A stretch of DNA of 64,000 nt from Anaerolineaceae bacterium UBA3924 (GCA_002385985.1 DGEO01000037.1:78187-142186), one strand, 5' to 3'. Shown: positions 52,469 through 61,594, counted from the first letter of the stretch. Translations and numbers: made by a program. Notes: a model not told the origin generated them from the letters alone.

Positions 52469-53501
52469 GGCCGATTCCGTGCTCTGGGTTGGAGGAGAGG
52501 GCGGAATGGAAGCCGGGCTGGTCCAGAGAGAACAGGTGCCTTACACCAGCATTCCCGCTGCGGGAGTGCATGGTGTCGGCCTGCGCGCGCTGCCCGGCAA
52601 TCTGCTCAGGCTCGCCCGAGGAACCCTGGCCGCCCGCCGCGTGATCCGCCAGTTCCAGCCCGACGCGCTCCTCTTCACCGGCGGCTATGTCGCCGTGCCT
52701 GTCGCGGTGGCCGGACGCCGCATTCCTTCCCTTGTCTACGTCCCGGACATTGAACCGGGCCTGGCGTTGAAGACGATCGCACGCTTCGCCGACCGCATCG
52801 CGGTGACGACCCCGGATTCCCGGGCCTTCTTCCCCGGCGATCAGCGGGTGACCGTCAGCGGATATCCTCTGCGCCCCGGCCTGGTGCCCCTTCCGAAGGA
52901 AGAGGCCCTTTCCCGGCTGGGCTTCCAGTCGGACCTGCCGGTGGTGCTGGTCACCGGCGGCAGCAAGGGCGCTCGATCGATCAACCTGGCCGTGGCCGCC
53001 GCGCTGCCCGAGCTGCTGAAGTACGCCCAGGTGCTGCACCTCACCGGTCTGGTCACCTGGGGTGAGACGCAGGCCTCCCTGCCGGAGCTGCCGGCAGCGT
53101 TGAAGGCCCGCTATCAGGCTATGCCGTACCTGCACGACATGCAGCTGGCTTACTCCGCTGCCGATCTGGTTGTCTCCCGGGCCGGGGCTTCCATTCTGGG
53201 CGAGTACCCGCGCTTCGGGCTGCCCTCCGTGCTGGTCCCCTACCCCTACGCCTGGCGCTACCAGAAGACCAACGCCGAATATCTTGTCAGCCGCGGCGCT
53301 GCCCTCCTTCTCGAAGACGGGCAGATGGCGGAACAGCTGCTCCCCACTGTTCTCGGCCTGCTGCAGAACCCGCAGCGGCTTGCGGAAATGCGCTCCGCCA
53401 TGAGCGACCTGGCGCAGCCTCAGGCGGCCGAGAACCTGGCCGGCATCCTCGTCGAACTGGCTCAATCCTCATCACAGAAAGCGAAGACAGCATCATGGTG
53501 A
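52389..53501 (+). CDS. murG: UDP-GlcNAc:lipid I N-acetylglucosaminyltransferase MurG
   Basis: Makes lipid II from lipid I. The 370 residues include the N-terminal GGTGGGVYPALAV glycine loop, the second GGSKGARSIN loop, and the UDP-GlcNAc-binding SRAGASILGEYPRFGLPSVLVPYP region. The start is GTG at 52389 with GGGAG eight bases upstream, inside the ftsW reading frame. Confidence 0.96.
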   Translation: MRLLICAGGTGGGVYPALAVLQALGSKADSVLWVGGEGGMEAGLVQREQVPYTSIPAAGVHGVGLRALPGNLLRLARGTLAARRVIRQFQPDALLFTGGYVAVPVAVAGRRIPSLVYVPDIEPGLALKTIARFADRIAVTTPDSRAFFPGDQRVTVSGYPLRPGLVPLPKEEALSRLGFQSDLPVVLVTGGSKGARSINLAVAAALPELLKYAQVLHLTGLVTWGETQASLPELPAALKARYQAMPYLHDMQLAYSAADLVVSRAGASILGEYPRFGLPSVLVPYPYAWRYQKTNAEYLVSRGAALLLEDGQMAEQLLPTVLGLLQNPQRLAEMRSAMSDLAQPQAAENLAGILVELAQSSSQKAKTASW

Positions 53502-54034
53502 GTCTGCACGTCATCTTCTGGATGTTCATCATTCTGTTCGCCATCATCGGTACCATGCGCGGGTGGGCGCGCGAACTGCTGGTCACCTGCAGCGTGATGG
53601 TGGCCCTGTTCATTCTGACGGCGCTCGTCCAGTTCGTCCCGGCTGTCGGTGATTTCATCACTGGCGGCGAGCCGGGCCGCACCTTCTGGCTGCGCGCAGG
53701 TGTCATTCTGGCGCTGGTGTTCTTTGGCTACCAGACCCCCAACCTGCCGCGGCTGGCCGGATCGCACCGCTTCGTCCGCGAGCACGTGCAGGACTCCCTT
53801 CTGGGTCTGTTCCTGGGAGCCATCAACGGCTTCCTGATCTTCGGCTCGATCTGGTACTACCTTGACCAGGCGGGCTACCCCTTCGCCATCGTCACCCCGC
53901 CCATCGCGGGGACCACGGGCGGTGACGCCGCAGCCTGGCTGCTGCCGCTGCTGCCGCCTCAGTGGCTGACCACTCCCCTCATCTACTTCGCGGTCGTTAT
54001 CGCGTTCATCTTCGTTCTGGTGGTGTTTCTGTAA
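53495..54034 (+). CDS. CvpA-like four-TM membrane protein
   Basis: A 179-residue membrane protein with four or five hydrophobic segments. The N-terminal pattern (FWMFIILFAIIGTMRGWARELLVT) and spacing resemble CvpA/colicin V production-family proteins, but the match is by pattern only. It overlaps murG by seven bases and murC by one, so it is cotranscribed inside the mur run. This slot is usually empty in dcw clusters. A role in envelope assembly is inferred from position. Confidence 0.75.
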   Translation: MVSLHVIFWMFIILFAIIGTMRGWARELLVTCSVMVALFILTALVQFVPAVGDFITGGEPGRTFWLRAGVILALVFFGYQTPNLPRLAGSHRFVREHVQDSLLGLFLGAINGFLIFGSIWYYLDQAGYPFAIVTPPIAGTTGGDAAAWLLPLLPPQWLTTPLIYFAVVIAFIFVLVVFL

Positions 54035-55425
54035 TGAAGAAGATTCATATCATCGGCATTGGCGGAACCGGCATGTCAGCAATCGCTCGATTGCTGCAGC
54101 AGCGGGGCTTCACGGTCAGCGGGTCTGACCGTGTAATGACGCCAATGGCTGAGTTATTGCACATTTCAGGCATCCCGGTGCGCATCGGGCACATCGCGGA
54201 CAACGTGACCGGCGTAGACGCTGTGCTTCGTTCTTCCGCCATCCCCGATGACAACCCGGAAGTTCAAGCGGCGCGGGCGGCCGGCATACCGGTGCTCAAG
54301 CGGGCCGACATTCTGGGTGATCTGATCGCCGGGCAGAAGTGCATCGCCGTGGCCGGTACCCACGGGAAAACGACGACCACCGCCATGATCGCCTGGCTGC
54401 TGCACAGCCTCGGTCTGGACCCCTCCTTCATCACCGGCAGTCCGCTTCAGAACCACCTTGGCAATGCCAGTACCGGGAAGGGTCCGGATTTCGTCATTGA
54501 GGCTGACGAGTACGACCACATGTTCCACGGGCTGGAGCCGCGCATCGCCGTGATCACGAACATGGAGCACGACCATCCCGACTGCTACCCCACCTGGGAG
54601 GACTATCGCCAGGCGTTCGTGACCTTCATCCAGAAAATCAAACCCGGTGGGCTGCTGCTGGTCTCGGCGGAAGACCAGAATGCCGCCGCCCTCGCCGCCG
54701 AACGGCCCCGGAACACCTACGCCCGCACTTACGGCCTGGCCCCGAACGGACATTATCAGGCCGCGAACCTTTCGACCAACGTGAACGGCGGGTTGGATTT
54801 CGAGCTGCGCCTTAATCCGCCTGACGGCCGCTCGATGAGCCTGGGCGAGTTCAGCCTGAAGGTACCGGGCGTGCACAATGTGCTCAACGCTACCGCCGCG
54901 CTGGCTGTGGTCCACGAGCTGGGCCACTCGATGGTTGCCGCGGGCGATGCTCTGGCGGAGTTCACCGGGACATCGCGGCGCTTCGAGATTCTCGGGGAAG
55001 AAAAGCAAATCACCATCGTCAATGACTATGCGCATCACCCCACCGAGATCCGTGCCACGCTCGCGGCCGCTCGCCTGCGCTTCCCTGAACGCCGCCTGTG
55101 GGCCGTCTGGCAGCCCCACACCTATTCACGCACCATGGCGCTTCAGGACGAGTTTGCTTCCGCCTTTGAGCAGGCGGACGAGGTGGTCATAACCGATGTA
55201 TATGCCGCCCGTGAGCAGTCCCGGCCCTTCCCGGCGGTCAGCTTCATCGAGCGCATGAATCACCCGCACGCTTATTTCATCCCCGACCTTGCCAGCGTCT
55301 CCACCTACCTGCTGGAAAACCTCCAGCCCGGAGACGTGATGATCGTCCTTTCCGCCGGTAATGCCGATGGCATCGCCTACCAGGTCTTGAACGGCCTGAA
55401 GAACTCCACAGTCCCGGCCCGCTGA
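54034..55425 (+). CDS. murC: UDP-MurNAc:L-alanine ligase MurC
   Basis: Adds the first amino acid of the stem peptide. The 463 residues include the N-terminal IHIIGIGGTGMSAIARLLQQRG, the P-loop VAGTHGKTTTTAMI, EADEYDHMFHGLEP, and the C-terminal DYAHHPTEIRATL. The ATG at 54034 overlaps the preceding stop by one base and begins at the Rossmann strand. Confidence 0.97.
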   Translation: MKKIHIIGIGGTGMSAIARLLQQRGFTVSGSDRVMTPMAELLHISGIPVRIGHIADNVTGVDAVLRSSAIPDDNPEVQAARAAGIPVLKRADILGDLIAGQKCIAVAGTHGKTTTTAMIAWLLHSLGLDPSFITGSPLQNHLGNASTGKGPDFVIEADEYDHMFHGLEPRIAVITNMEHDHPDCYPTWEDYRQAFVTFIQKIKPGGLLLVSAEDQNAAALAAERPRNTYARTYGLAPNGHYQAANLSTNVNGGLDFELRLNPPDGRSMSLGEFSLKVPGVHNVLNATAALAVVHELGHSMVAAGDALAEFTGTSRRFEILGEEKQITIVNDYAHHPTEIRATLAAARLRFPERRLWAVWQPHTYSRTMALQDEFASAFEQADEVVITDVYAAREQSRPFPAVSFIERMNHPHAYFIPDLASVSTYLLENLQPGDVMIVLSAGNADGIAYQVLNGLKNSTVPAR

Positions 55426-55441
55426 TCCGAGGAGACCGCGA

Positions 55442-56407
55442 ATGTCTTCCACGCTGACCCCATCCGCCCGCCACGCGCTGCAAAACCTGTTCGGCGACCG
55501 CCTGCAGGAAAACGCGCCGCTGGCGAAGCACACCACAGCCCGCGTCGGCGGGCCGGCGGATGCGCTGCTGGCGGTCAACAGTGCTGCGGAACTGCAGCAG
55601 GCGCTGGAAATCCTCTGGGCGGAAGGCGTTCCGTATGTGATCCTGGGAGCCGGGTCCAATGTGCTTTTCAGCGACGCCGGCTTTCGAGGCGTGGTGCTGC
55701 TCAACCGGGCCAAATCCTACCGCTTCGAGAACAACGACGGTCATCCCCTGCTGTGGGCCGAATCCGGCGCCAACCTGGGCGCGCTGGCCCGCCAGGCCGC
55801 GCTGCGCGGCTTCGCCGGGCTGGAATGGGCTGCCACCATCCCCGGGACACTGGGCGGAGCTGTGTACGGCAATGCCGGCGCTCACGGCGGCGACACGGCG
55901 GGTGCTCTTTTTTTGGCCGAGATCTTGCACCCGAAACTGGGAAAGGTGCGCTGGGGCTCGGAGCAGATGGAGTACAGCTACCGCTCGAGCCGGCTCAAAC
56001 GGCAGCACGAACCGGCCGTCATCCTCTCCGCCAGCCTGCGCCTGCAGGCCGGCCAGAAGGAAGAGATCCTGGCTCGCATGGAAGCCAATTCCTCTCACCG
56101 CCGCCGCTCCCAGCCGCCGGGCGCCACGATGGGTTCCATGTTCAAGAACCCGCCCGGCGATTACGCAGGCCGGCTGATCGAAGCCGCCGGCCTGAAGGGC
56201 AGCCGCATCGGCGGTGCGGTGATCAGCCCGGTGCACGCCAATTTCTTTATCAATGAAGAGGGCTGCAGCGCAGCCGACATCGCCAGCCTGATCCAGCTCG
56301 CCCGGGAAACGGTTGCCGAGCGGTTCGGCGTCCAGCTCGAGCTGGAGATTGAACTTCTGGGCGAATGGCCCGGTCATCTGAATGGAATGGTAGGTACTTC
56401 TGCATGA
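55442..56407 (+). CDS. murB: UDP-N-acetylenolpyruvoylglucosamine reductase MurB
   Basis: An FAD enzyme forming UDP-MurNAc. The 321 residues have the FAD-binding LGAGSNVLFSDAGFRGVVL, GLEWAATIPGTLGGAVYGNAGAHGG (split FAD motif), the Arg of SYRSSRLK, the catalytic Ser in GSMFKNPPGDYAG, and a C-terminal VHANFFINEEGCSAADI. The missing extended tyrosine loop points to the shorter type II form. GAGGAGA lies upstream of the ATG, 16 bp after murC. Confidence 0.96.
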   Translation: MSSTLTPSARHALQNLFGDRLQENAPLAKHTTARVGGPADALLAVNSAAELQQALEILWAEGVPYVILGAGSNVLFSDAGFRGVVLLNRAKSYRFENNDGHPLLWAESGANLGALARQAALRGFAGLEWAATIPGTLGGAVYGNAGAHGGDTAGALFLAEILHPKLGKVRWGSEQMEYSYRSSRLKRQHEPAVILSASLRLQAGQKEEILARMEANSSHRRRSQPPGATMGSMFKNPPGDYAGRLIEAAGLKGSRIGGAVISPVHANFFINEEGCSAADIASLIQLARETVAERFGVQLELEIELLGEWPGHLNGMVGTSA

Positions 56408-57525
56408 ACAAGATCCGTTTAGCCGTAATGTTTGGTGGCCGCTCCGGCGAGCATGAGGTCTCCCTCAGCTCCGCCCGTTCGGTGTTATCGGTGCTCAGCC
56501 CCGAAAAATACGAGGTCACGCAAATAGGGATCACCCACAGCGGGCAGTGGCTGAGCGGGCCGGATGCCCTGACTGCTTTTGAGCAGCAGCGCTACGACCA
56601 GCTGGTGCCGGTCGTCTTGCTGCCCGAACTGAACCGCCACACCCTTTACCGGATCAACTTCAACGGCACGGGGCCGGGCCTGCAGCCGTACGCGGATATT
56701 GACTGTGTTTTTCCGGTACTGCACGGCACATTCGGCGAGGACGGCGCCATGCAGGGCCTGCTGGAGCTGAACGGCATTGCCTACGTGGGCGCGGGGGTGA
56801 CCGGCTCGGCCATCGGCATGGACAAGGGCCTGTTCAAGGACATCATGCGCGCCAACCAGATCCCCGTCCTGCCCGCGCTGGTCACCAACCGCTTCGAGAT
56901 TGAAAAGGACATCCAGAAAGTGATCGCCGGCGCCGAGAAGGAACTGGGCGCATATCCCTATTTCACCAAGCCGGTCAATCTGGGGTCCTCGGTCGGGATC
57001 ACCAAGATCCGCAGCCGCTCCGATCTGTACGAAGGCCTGCTGGAAGCCGCCCGCTTCGACCGCCGGGTCCTGATTGAGAAGGGCCTCAACAACCCGCGCG
57101 AGATTGAGGTCAGCGTGCTTGGCAACGAAGAGCCGGTGGCGTCCTTGCCCGGAGAGATCCGCCCCAGCGACGATTTTTACTCCTACCGGGCCAAATATAT
57201 CGATGACCGCTCGGAGCTGCTCATCCCCGCCCCGATCTCTGACCAGCTGGCCCAGCAGGTGAAAGAGCTGGCGGTGCGCATCTACCGCTCGGTGGACTGC
57301 GCCGGCATGGCCCGTGTGGACTTCCTGCTCGACCGCGAGACGGACCAGCTGTACATCAGCGAGATCAACACCATTCCGGGCTTTACCAAAATCAGCATGT
57401 ACCCGAAGCTCTGGGAAGCCAGCGGCTTGCCCTACGCAGCCCTGGTGGAGAGACTGGTCGAGCTGGCTTACCAGCGCCAGGCAGAACGCCGCCGCACCGA
57501 ATATCAGTTCAGGAGGGATCAATGA
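56404..57525 (+). CDS. ddl: D-alanine:D-alanine ligase
   Basis: Makes the D-Ala-D-Ala used by MurF. The 373 residues show an N-terminal MFGGRSGEHEVSLSSA, the ATP-grasp region with KPVNLGSSVGITK, the omega-loop region IRPSDDFYSYRAKYID, and the Mg-binding EINTIPGFTKISMYPKLW. The tyrosine in the Y-x-A-K-Y motif fits a D-Ala-D-Ala rather than D-Ala-D-Lac ligase. The ATG overlaps the murB stop (ATGA). Confidence 0.96.
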   Translation: MNKIRLAVMFGGRSGEHEVSLSSARSVLSVLSPEKYEVTQIGITHSGQWLSGPDALTAFEQQRYDQLVPVVLLPELNRHTLYRINFNGTGPGLQPYADIDCVFPVLHGTFGEDGAMQGLLELNGIAYVGAGVTGSAIGMDKGLFKDIMRANQIPVLPALVTNRFEIEKDIQKVIAGAEKELGAYPYFTKPVNLGSSVGITKIRSRSDLYEGLLEAARFDRRVLIEKGLNNPREIEVSVLGNEEPVASLPGEIRPSDDFYSYRAKYIDDRSELLIPAPISDQLAQQVKELAVRIYRSVDCAGMARVDFLLDRETDQLYISEINTIPGFTKISMYPKLWEASGLPYAALVERLVELAYQRQAERRRTEYQFRRDQ

Positions 57526-58562
57526 CATCAGCCAATCCCGCCATCACCAATCGAGCCGATCTGCTCCGCAATAAACGCGGCGGGTCGCGCGGGCGGCAGA
57601 CCCGGGTGACCCAGATGGCCCGCAAGCCCGTGAAAACCCAGCCTGTGATGGTGCGCAATGTCAGCCAGCCGGCCTTCCGCTCCAACGTGCGGGTCGCGGC
57701 GGCCACTCAGCCGCGCCGCCAGATCTACTACAGCCTGGGCGCGACCGGCGCTGAACTGCGTCTGCCCGCGCTGCCAGTGATCAACCCGGGCTGGCGGATG
57801 CTCTCGGGCCTGCTGGCGGTCTTCCTGGCGCTGGCCCTCTACACCCTGATGAACGGCCCCCTCTTCGCGGTGCAGCAGCTGGATATTGTCGGGCTGCAGC
57901 GGGTCAACCCGGCGGAGATCGAGTCCCTGCTGAACATCACCAACGCGTCCATCGTGACCATTCAGCCGGACCTGATTGCCAGCCAGATTGCCAGGGCCTT
58001 CCCGGAATTCTCCAGCGTCGATGTGACAGTCGCCTTCCCGGCCTTTGTCGGCATCACCGTCACCGAACGCCAGCCGGTGATGGCCTGGCAGATGCCCGAC
58101 CAGACGTTATGGATCGACGCTGAAGGGACGCTGATCCCGGCTCGCGGCGAGCCTGCCGAGCCGCTGCCAACCATCACCGCCAACGGCCTGCCCCCTCTGG
58201 TGGCAGAAACCTCGCCTTCAGAAGTTGACGAACTTACCTTAAATGATGCTAAAATTGACCAGGAAGCCAATCCACAACCCTCCATTTGGGGTCGGCAGGT
58301 AGAAAGAAAATTTATCCACGCTACCGAACAGCTCCGCCCATACGTACCTGAGGGCGCGAACCTGGTCTATGACGTGTCCAGCGGTTTAGGGTGGATGGAT
58401 CCACGCGGGTGGCAGGTCTTTGTTGGACTCACCTTAGATAATATCGAACTGAAACTGGTGGAATACCAGGCCGTGGTTGAACACCTCAATCAGCAGGGCA
58501 TCATACCCAGCATGATTAGCGTCGAACACGTGCATGCGCCGTTCTACCGCATGGAGCCTTGA
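57522..58562 (+). CDS. ftsQ: Cell division protein FtsQ/DivIB
   Basis: A bitopic divisome protein. The 346 residues have a long basic N-terminal tail (about 90 residues), one membrane segment (about 92-112), a POTRA domain (about 115-185, VQQLDIVGLQRVNPAEI) and the FtsQ domain (about 185-346). The FtsQ domain carries an acidic insertion near residues 225-250. It overlaps ddl by four bases. Confidence 0.9.
   Translation: MTSANPAITNRADLLRNKRGGSRGRQTRVTQMARKPVKTQPVMVRNVSQPAFRSNVRVAAATQPRRQIYYSLGATGAELRLPALPVINPGWRMLSGLLAVFLALALYTLMNGPLFAVQQLDIVGLQRVNPAEIESLLNITNASIVTIQPDLIASQIARAFPEFSSVDVTVAFPAFVGITVTERQPVMAWQMPDQTLWIDAEGTLIPARGEPAEPLPTITANGLPPLVAETSPSEVDELTLNDAKIDQEANPQPSIWGRQVERKFIHATEQLRPYVPEGANLVYDVSSGLGWMDPRGWQVFVGLTLDNIELKLVEYQAVVEHLNQQGIIPSMISVEHVHAPFYRMEP
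58225..58255 (+). promoter_or_regulatory. Possible internal promoter for ftsA-ftsZ inside ftsQ
   Basis: TTGACG (58225-58230) and an extended -10 TGCTAAAAT (core 58250-58255) lie in a locally AT-rich stretch of ftsQ, about 310 bp before ftsA. The spacer is 19 bases, longer than ideal. ftsA and ftsZ are often driven by extra promoters inside ftsQ in other bacteria. Confidence 0.4.
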
Positions 58563-58566
58563 AGCT

Positions 58567-59802
58567 ATGGATGATCCAATTGTTGTAGGCATCGACATCG
58601 GAACCACGAAAGTCTGCACACTGGTTGCCAGGGTGGAAGGTGAGCGGAATCTCCGCATCCTGGGCGTGGGCATCGAACCCTCCCACGGGATCCGCAAGGG
58701 CACCATTGTCGATCTGGCCGCCGCATCGCAGTCCATCAGCCGCTCCGTGGAGAAGGCGCAGCGCTCTTCCGGTCTGGAAATCACCTCCGCGCTGGTCAGC
58801 CTGGCCGGGTCGCACGTCTCCTCGGTCAACAGCCGCGGCGTGGTCGGTATTTCCGGCGGCGTGATCGATCAAGACGACGTGGCCCGCGCGCTCGAGGCAG
58901 CACAGGCCGTCGCCATCCCCCACAACCGGGAGATCATTCACGTCATCCAGCGCGGCTTCACCGTGGACGGGCAGGACGGCATCCGCACCCCCATCGGAAT
59001 GCACGGCTACCGGCTGGAAGTCGAAGCGCACATCATCACCGCTTCGCAGACCACCGTCGAAAACCTGCGCCAGTGCGTGCAGGCCGCCGGCGTGGAGGTC
59101 AACCAGTTCGTGCTCAACCCGCTGGCCTCCGGCGAGGTAGTCCTCACGGAAACCGAGCGCCAGATGGGCGTGGTGGTTTGCGACATCGGCGGCGGCACCA
59201 CCGACATGGCCATCTACATCGACGGCGATGTCTGGCACACCATGGTGATCGCACTGGGCGGTAACCACATCACCTCAGACATCGCCCACGGGCTGCGCCT
59301 TTCGCTCGAGCAGGCGGAAGAGGTAAAGAAGGCCCACGGGCACGCGCTCGAGCGCGAGGTCAGCCCGGAAGAGGCCATCACCATCCGCACCTTCGGCGAA
59401 GAAGGCCCCAAACAGGTCAGCCGCCGCGAGCTGGCCATGATCATCGAGGCCCGCGCGGAGGAGATCTTCCAGCACGTGCTGCAGGAGATCAAGCGCTCCG
59501 GTTATGACGGCCTGCTGCCGGCTGGCATGGTGCTGACCGGCGGAGCCAGCCTGCTCCCGGCGCTGCGGCCGCTGGCCAGCCAGGTGCTGGGACTGCCGGT
59601 GCGCCTGGCTCGCCCGGAGAACTTAATGGGTCTTACAGATCAGTTGAACTCACCTGCGTATTCCACCAGCGTCGGGCTGCTCTACTGGGCTTTGCTGATG
59701 AGCGAGGCCAGCGTTCCGTCGCTGCGAGGCAGGCACCGAAACCAAGGAGGGGTGATCGATTGGGAAAGTGTCAAGAGCTTCTTCAAACGCTTGCTGCCGT
59801 AA
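58567..59802 (+). CDS. ftsA: Cell division protein FtsA
   Basis: An actin-like protein that tethers FtsZ to the membrane. The 411 residues include the phosphate-1 loop VGIDIGTTKVCTLVA, the phosphate-2 loop VCDIGGGTTDMAIY, the adenosine motif GMVLTGGASLLPAL, and a C-terminal amphipathic helix (WESVKSFFKRLLP) that would bind the membrane. The ATG at 58567 begins directly at the conserved N-terminus. Confidence 0.96.
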   Translation: MDDPIVVGIDIGTTKVCTLVARVEGERNLRILGVGIEPSHGIRKGTIVDLAAASQSISRSVEKAQRSSGLEITSALVSLAGSHVSSVNSRGVVGISGGVIDQDDVARALEAAQAVAIPHNREIIHVIQRGFTVDGQDGIRTPIGMHGYRLEVEAHIITASQTTVENLRQCVQAAGVEVNQFVLNPLASGEVVLTETERQMGVVVCDIGGGTTDMAIYIDGDVWHTMVIALGGNHITSDIAHGLRLSLEQAEEVKKAHGHALEREVSPEEAITIRTFGEEGPKQVSRRELAMIIEARAEEIFQHVLQEIKRSGYDGLLPAGMVLTGGASLLPALRPLASQVLGLPVRLARPENLMGLTDQLNSPAYSTSVGLLYWALLMSEASVPSLRGRHRNQGGVIDWESVKSFFKRLLP

Positions 59803-59880
59803 TCCATTGTGGCCAACCGGTCTCCGGTTAGATCGGAATCGTTTTCAGACCTCACAGCATCATTATCGGAGGAGAAATCC

Positions 59881-61050
59881 ATGGACATGAACCCTCTCAG
59901 CGAATCATTTGCCCGCATCAAGGTCGTGGGCGTAGGTGGAGGTGGCTGCAATGCCGTTAATCGTATGATTGAAGAAGGCTTGCAGGGCATCGAATTCATC
60001 ACCGTCAACACCGATGCACAGGCGCTGCTGCAGTCCAAGGCATCTGTCCGGGTGCGCATTGGCGACAAAGCCACACGCGGCCTGGGCGCTGGCGGCAACC
60101 CCGAGATGGGGCGCAAGGCGGCCGAAGAATCGGCGGAAGAGCTGTACGAAGTCCTCAAGGGCTCGGACATGGTCTTCGTCACCGCCGGTCTGGGCGGCGG
60201 CACCGGGACGGGTGCGGCCCCCATTGTGGCCCAGATCGCCAAGGAAGTTGGAGCGCTCACCATTGGCGTCGTCACCCGTCCCTTCACCTTTGAAGGCGCC
60301 CGCCGCGCGCAAAGCGCTGAAGCCGGCATCGCCAAACTGAAAGAGCATGCGGACACGCTGATCGTCATCCCCAATGACCGCCTGCTGCAGATTGTGGACA
60401 AGCGCGTCAGCCTGCAGGAGGCCTTTGGCACCGCGGATGATGTGCTTCGCCAGGGTATTCAGGGTATTTCCGAGCTCATCACCGTGCCCGGCCTGATCAA
60501 CCTCGACTTCGCCGACGTGCGGGCGATTATGTCCGAGGGCGGCGCCGCGCTGATGGCTGTCGGCAAAGCCTCCGGCGAAGATCGCGCCCGCCTGGCCGCT
60601 GAAATGGCCATTTCCAGCCAGCTGCTGGACATCACCATTGACGGCGCCCGCGGCATCCTCTTCAACGTGACCGGCGGTTCCAGCCTGACCCTGTTCGAGG
60701 TCAACCAGGCCGCCGCCATCATCAAAGAGACCGCCCACCCCGACGTGAACCTGATCTTCGGCGCCGTGATCGATCCCAACCTGGGCGACGAGATCCGCAT
60801 CACCGTGATCGCTACGGGCTTCGACCGCCCCAACATGCGCACCGCCCCCGCCGCACCGGGCAGGGAGCAGCAGCGCCCTTCTTCCCTGCGCAAGGATGAG
60901 GGTAAAAGCGCCACGGTGAGCAGCGCCGCCCCACGCCAGGAACGCCCGGCTCAGGCCCCCATCCCCGCGCCGACCGAATTTCAGCCTCACGTGATTAATA
61001 CGGAAGATCTGGATATTCCCGCCTTTTTGCGGAACCGGAACCAACGCTGA
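59881..61050 (+). CDS. ftsZ: Cell division GTPase FtsZ
   Basis: A tubulin homologue forming the Z-ring. The 389 residues contain [13 protein letters not shown] (residues 17-29), the tubulin signature GGGTGTG (105-111), the T7 loop [11 protein letters not shown] with the catalytic Asp, a variable Pro/Ala-rich linker (about 325-375) and the conserved C-terminal peptide [11 protein letters not shown] that binds FtsA. The ATG at 59881 has GGAGGAG seven bases upstream. Confidence 0.98.
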   Translation: MDMNPLSESFARIKVVGVGGGGCNAVNRMIEEGLQGIEFITVNTDAQALLQSKASVRVRIGDKATRGLGAGGNPEMGRKAAEESAEELYEVLKGSDMVFVTAGLGGGTGTGAAPIVAQIAKEVGALTIGVVTRPFTFEGARRAQSAEAGIAKLKEHADTLIVIPNDRLLQIVDKRVSLQEAFGTADDVLRQGIQGISELITVPGLINLDFADVRAIMSEGGAALMAVGKASGEDRARLAAEMAISSQLLDITIDGARGILFNVTGGSSLTLFEVNQAAAIIKETAHPDVNLIFGAVIDPNLGDEIRITVIATGFDRPNMRTAPAAPGREQQRPSSLRKDEGKSATVSSAAPRQERPAQAPIPAPTEFQPHVINTEDLDIPAFLRNRNQR

Positions 61051-61133
61051 TAACAACACAGGGATATTCTCCTCCCTGCAGAATCAGGTTGAGCGCCTGA
61101 TTTGGCGGTCTGGCCTGCCGTCTGAAAACGACT

Positions 61134-61176
61134 GCGCCTGCCTGCTCTTACGGAGCGGGCAGGCGCTCTTTTTATT
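61134..61176 (+). terminator. Terminator of the dcw cluster
   Basis: A nine-bp stem GCGCCTGCC/GGCAGGCGC, with further pairing inside (TGCTC with GAGCG), followed by TCTTTTTATT. It lies about 85 bp after the ftsZ stop. Confidence 0.93.
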
Positions 61177-61230
61177 GACCTGCTCCGCCCCGCTGGCAAT
61201 TAAACCGGTCAGCTACCGGCACTCATTTTT

Positions 61231-61426
61231 TAAGGTTCGGGAAAACCCGTTAATCCATGGCATGAACTTTTCTGAGAACCCGAACCTACAGGTTGCATGA
61301 ATCGGGCCAGCCGGGACCCTGCCCCGCCATGTGGGGCTGTCATCGGACAGGAGTCCACCCGAATCCTGGAAGGGCAGGTGAAACCCTTAAGGGTGAAGTC
61401 TGAAATGAGGGGCGGGGTTTATTTTA
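61231..61426 (+). ncRNA. Candidate structured RNA upstream of nrdR-nrdJ
   Basis: This non-coding stretch is dense in complementary segments: GGTTCGGG (61234) with CCCGAACC (61279); CAGG (61289) with CCTG (61365); TCGGG (61302) with CCCGA (61358); GCCCC/GGGGC (61321-61337); CTGTC-ATCG-GACAG (61337-61350); ACCC-TTAA-GGGT (61383-61394). A further pairing CCCCGCC (61322) with GGCGGGG (61411), followed by TTTATTTT, competes with the inner hairpins and looks like a terminator. The design recalls a riboswitch or an independent small RNA. I do not recognise it as 6S, SRP, tmRNA, RNase P or a clear cobalamin riboswitch. Its promoter may be TTGACC at 61175 with a weak -10. The strand is inferred from the T run. 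Confidence 0.55.
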
Positions 61427-61449
61427 AGATTATAATTTTCCGCTTTATA

Positions 61450-61478
61450 TTGTTGTGACCGGGCCTTTATGCTAAAAT
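61450..61478 (+). promoter_or_regulatory. Promoter of nrdR-nrdJ
   Basis: TTGTTG (61450-61455), a 17-base spacer and the extended -10 TGCTAAAAT (core 61473-61478). Transcription would start near 61485, about 110 bases before the nrdR start and downstream of the structured RNA. Confidence 0.7.
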
Positions 61479-61508
61479 AAAGCCGTACATACGGCGCTTC
61501 AATGTAGC

Positions 61509-61540
61509 CATACCCCCATATATACGGGGGGTATGTTTTT
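61509..61540 (+). promoter_or_regulatory. Palindrome with T run in the nrdR leader (NrdR box or attenuator)
   Basis: CATACCCCC-ATATATACG-GGGGGTATG is a nine-bp inverted repeat followed by TTTTT. The ATATATA core resembles the centre of the NrdR box (consensus ACACwATATATwGTGT), but the flanks are C/G runs. As RNA it would also be a good intrinsic terminator, between the promoter and nrdR. Confidence 0.6.
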
Positions 61541-61594
61541 CAAAGGGGGCTATTACCCGTCCCTGCCGTATATCCTATTTTGGAGGCAAGGAAC

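Larger units (their letters stand above)
61051..61594. other. 544 bp non-coding region between ftsZ and nrdR
   Basis: The largest gene-free stretch of the window. It holds, in order, the ftsZ terminator, the candidate structured RNA, an AT-rich segment, the nrdR promoter, a GCCGT/ACGGC mini-hairpin (about 61482-61495) and the palindrome with a T run. Short open frames here lack ribosome-binding sites. Confidence 0.8.

Noticed and set aside
61231..61426. Calling the structured RNA a cobalamin riboswitch
   Set aside because: The downstream nrdJ makes this attractive, and CAGGAG-like bases occur, but the conserved cobalamin core elements are missing and the order of the stems does not fit.
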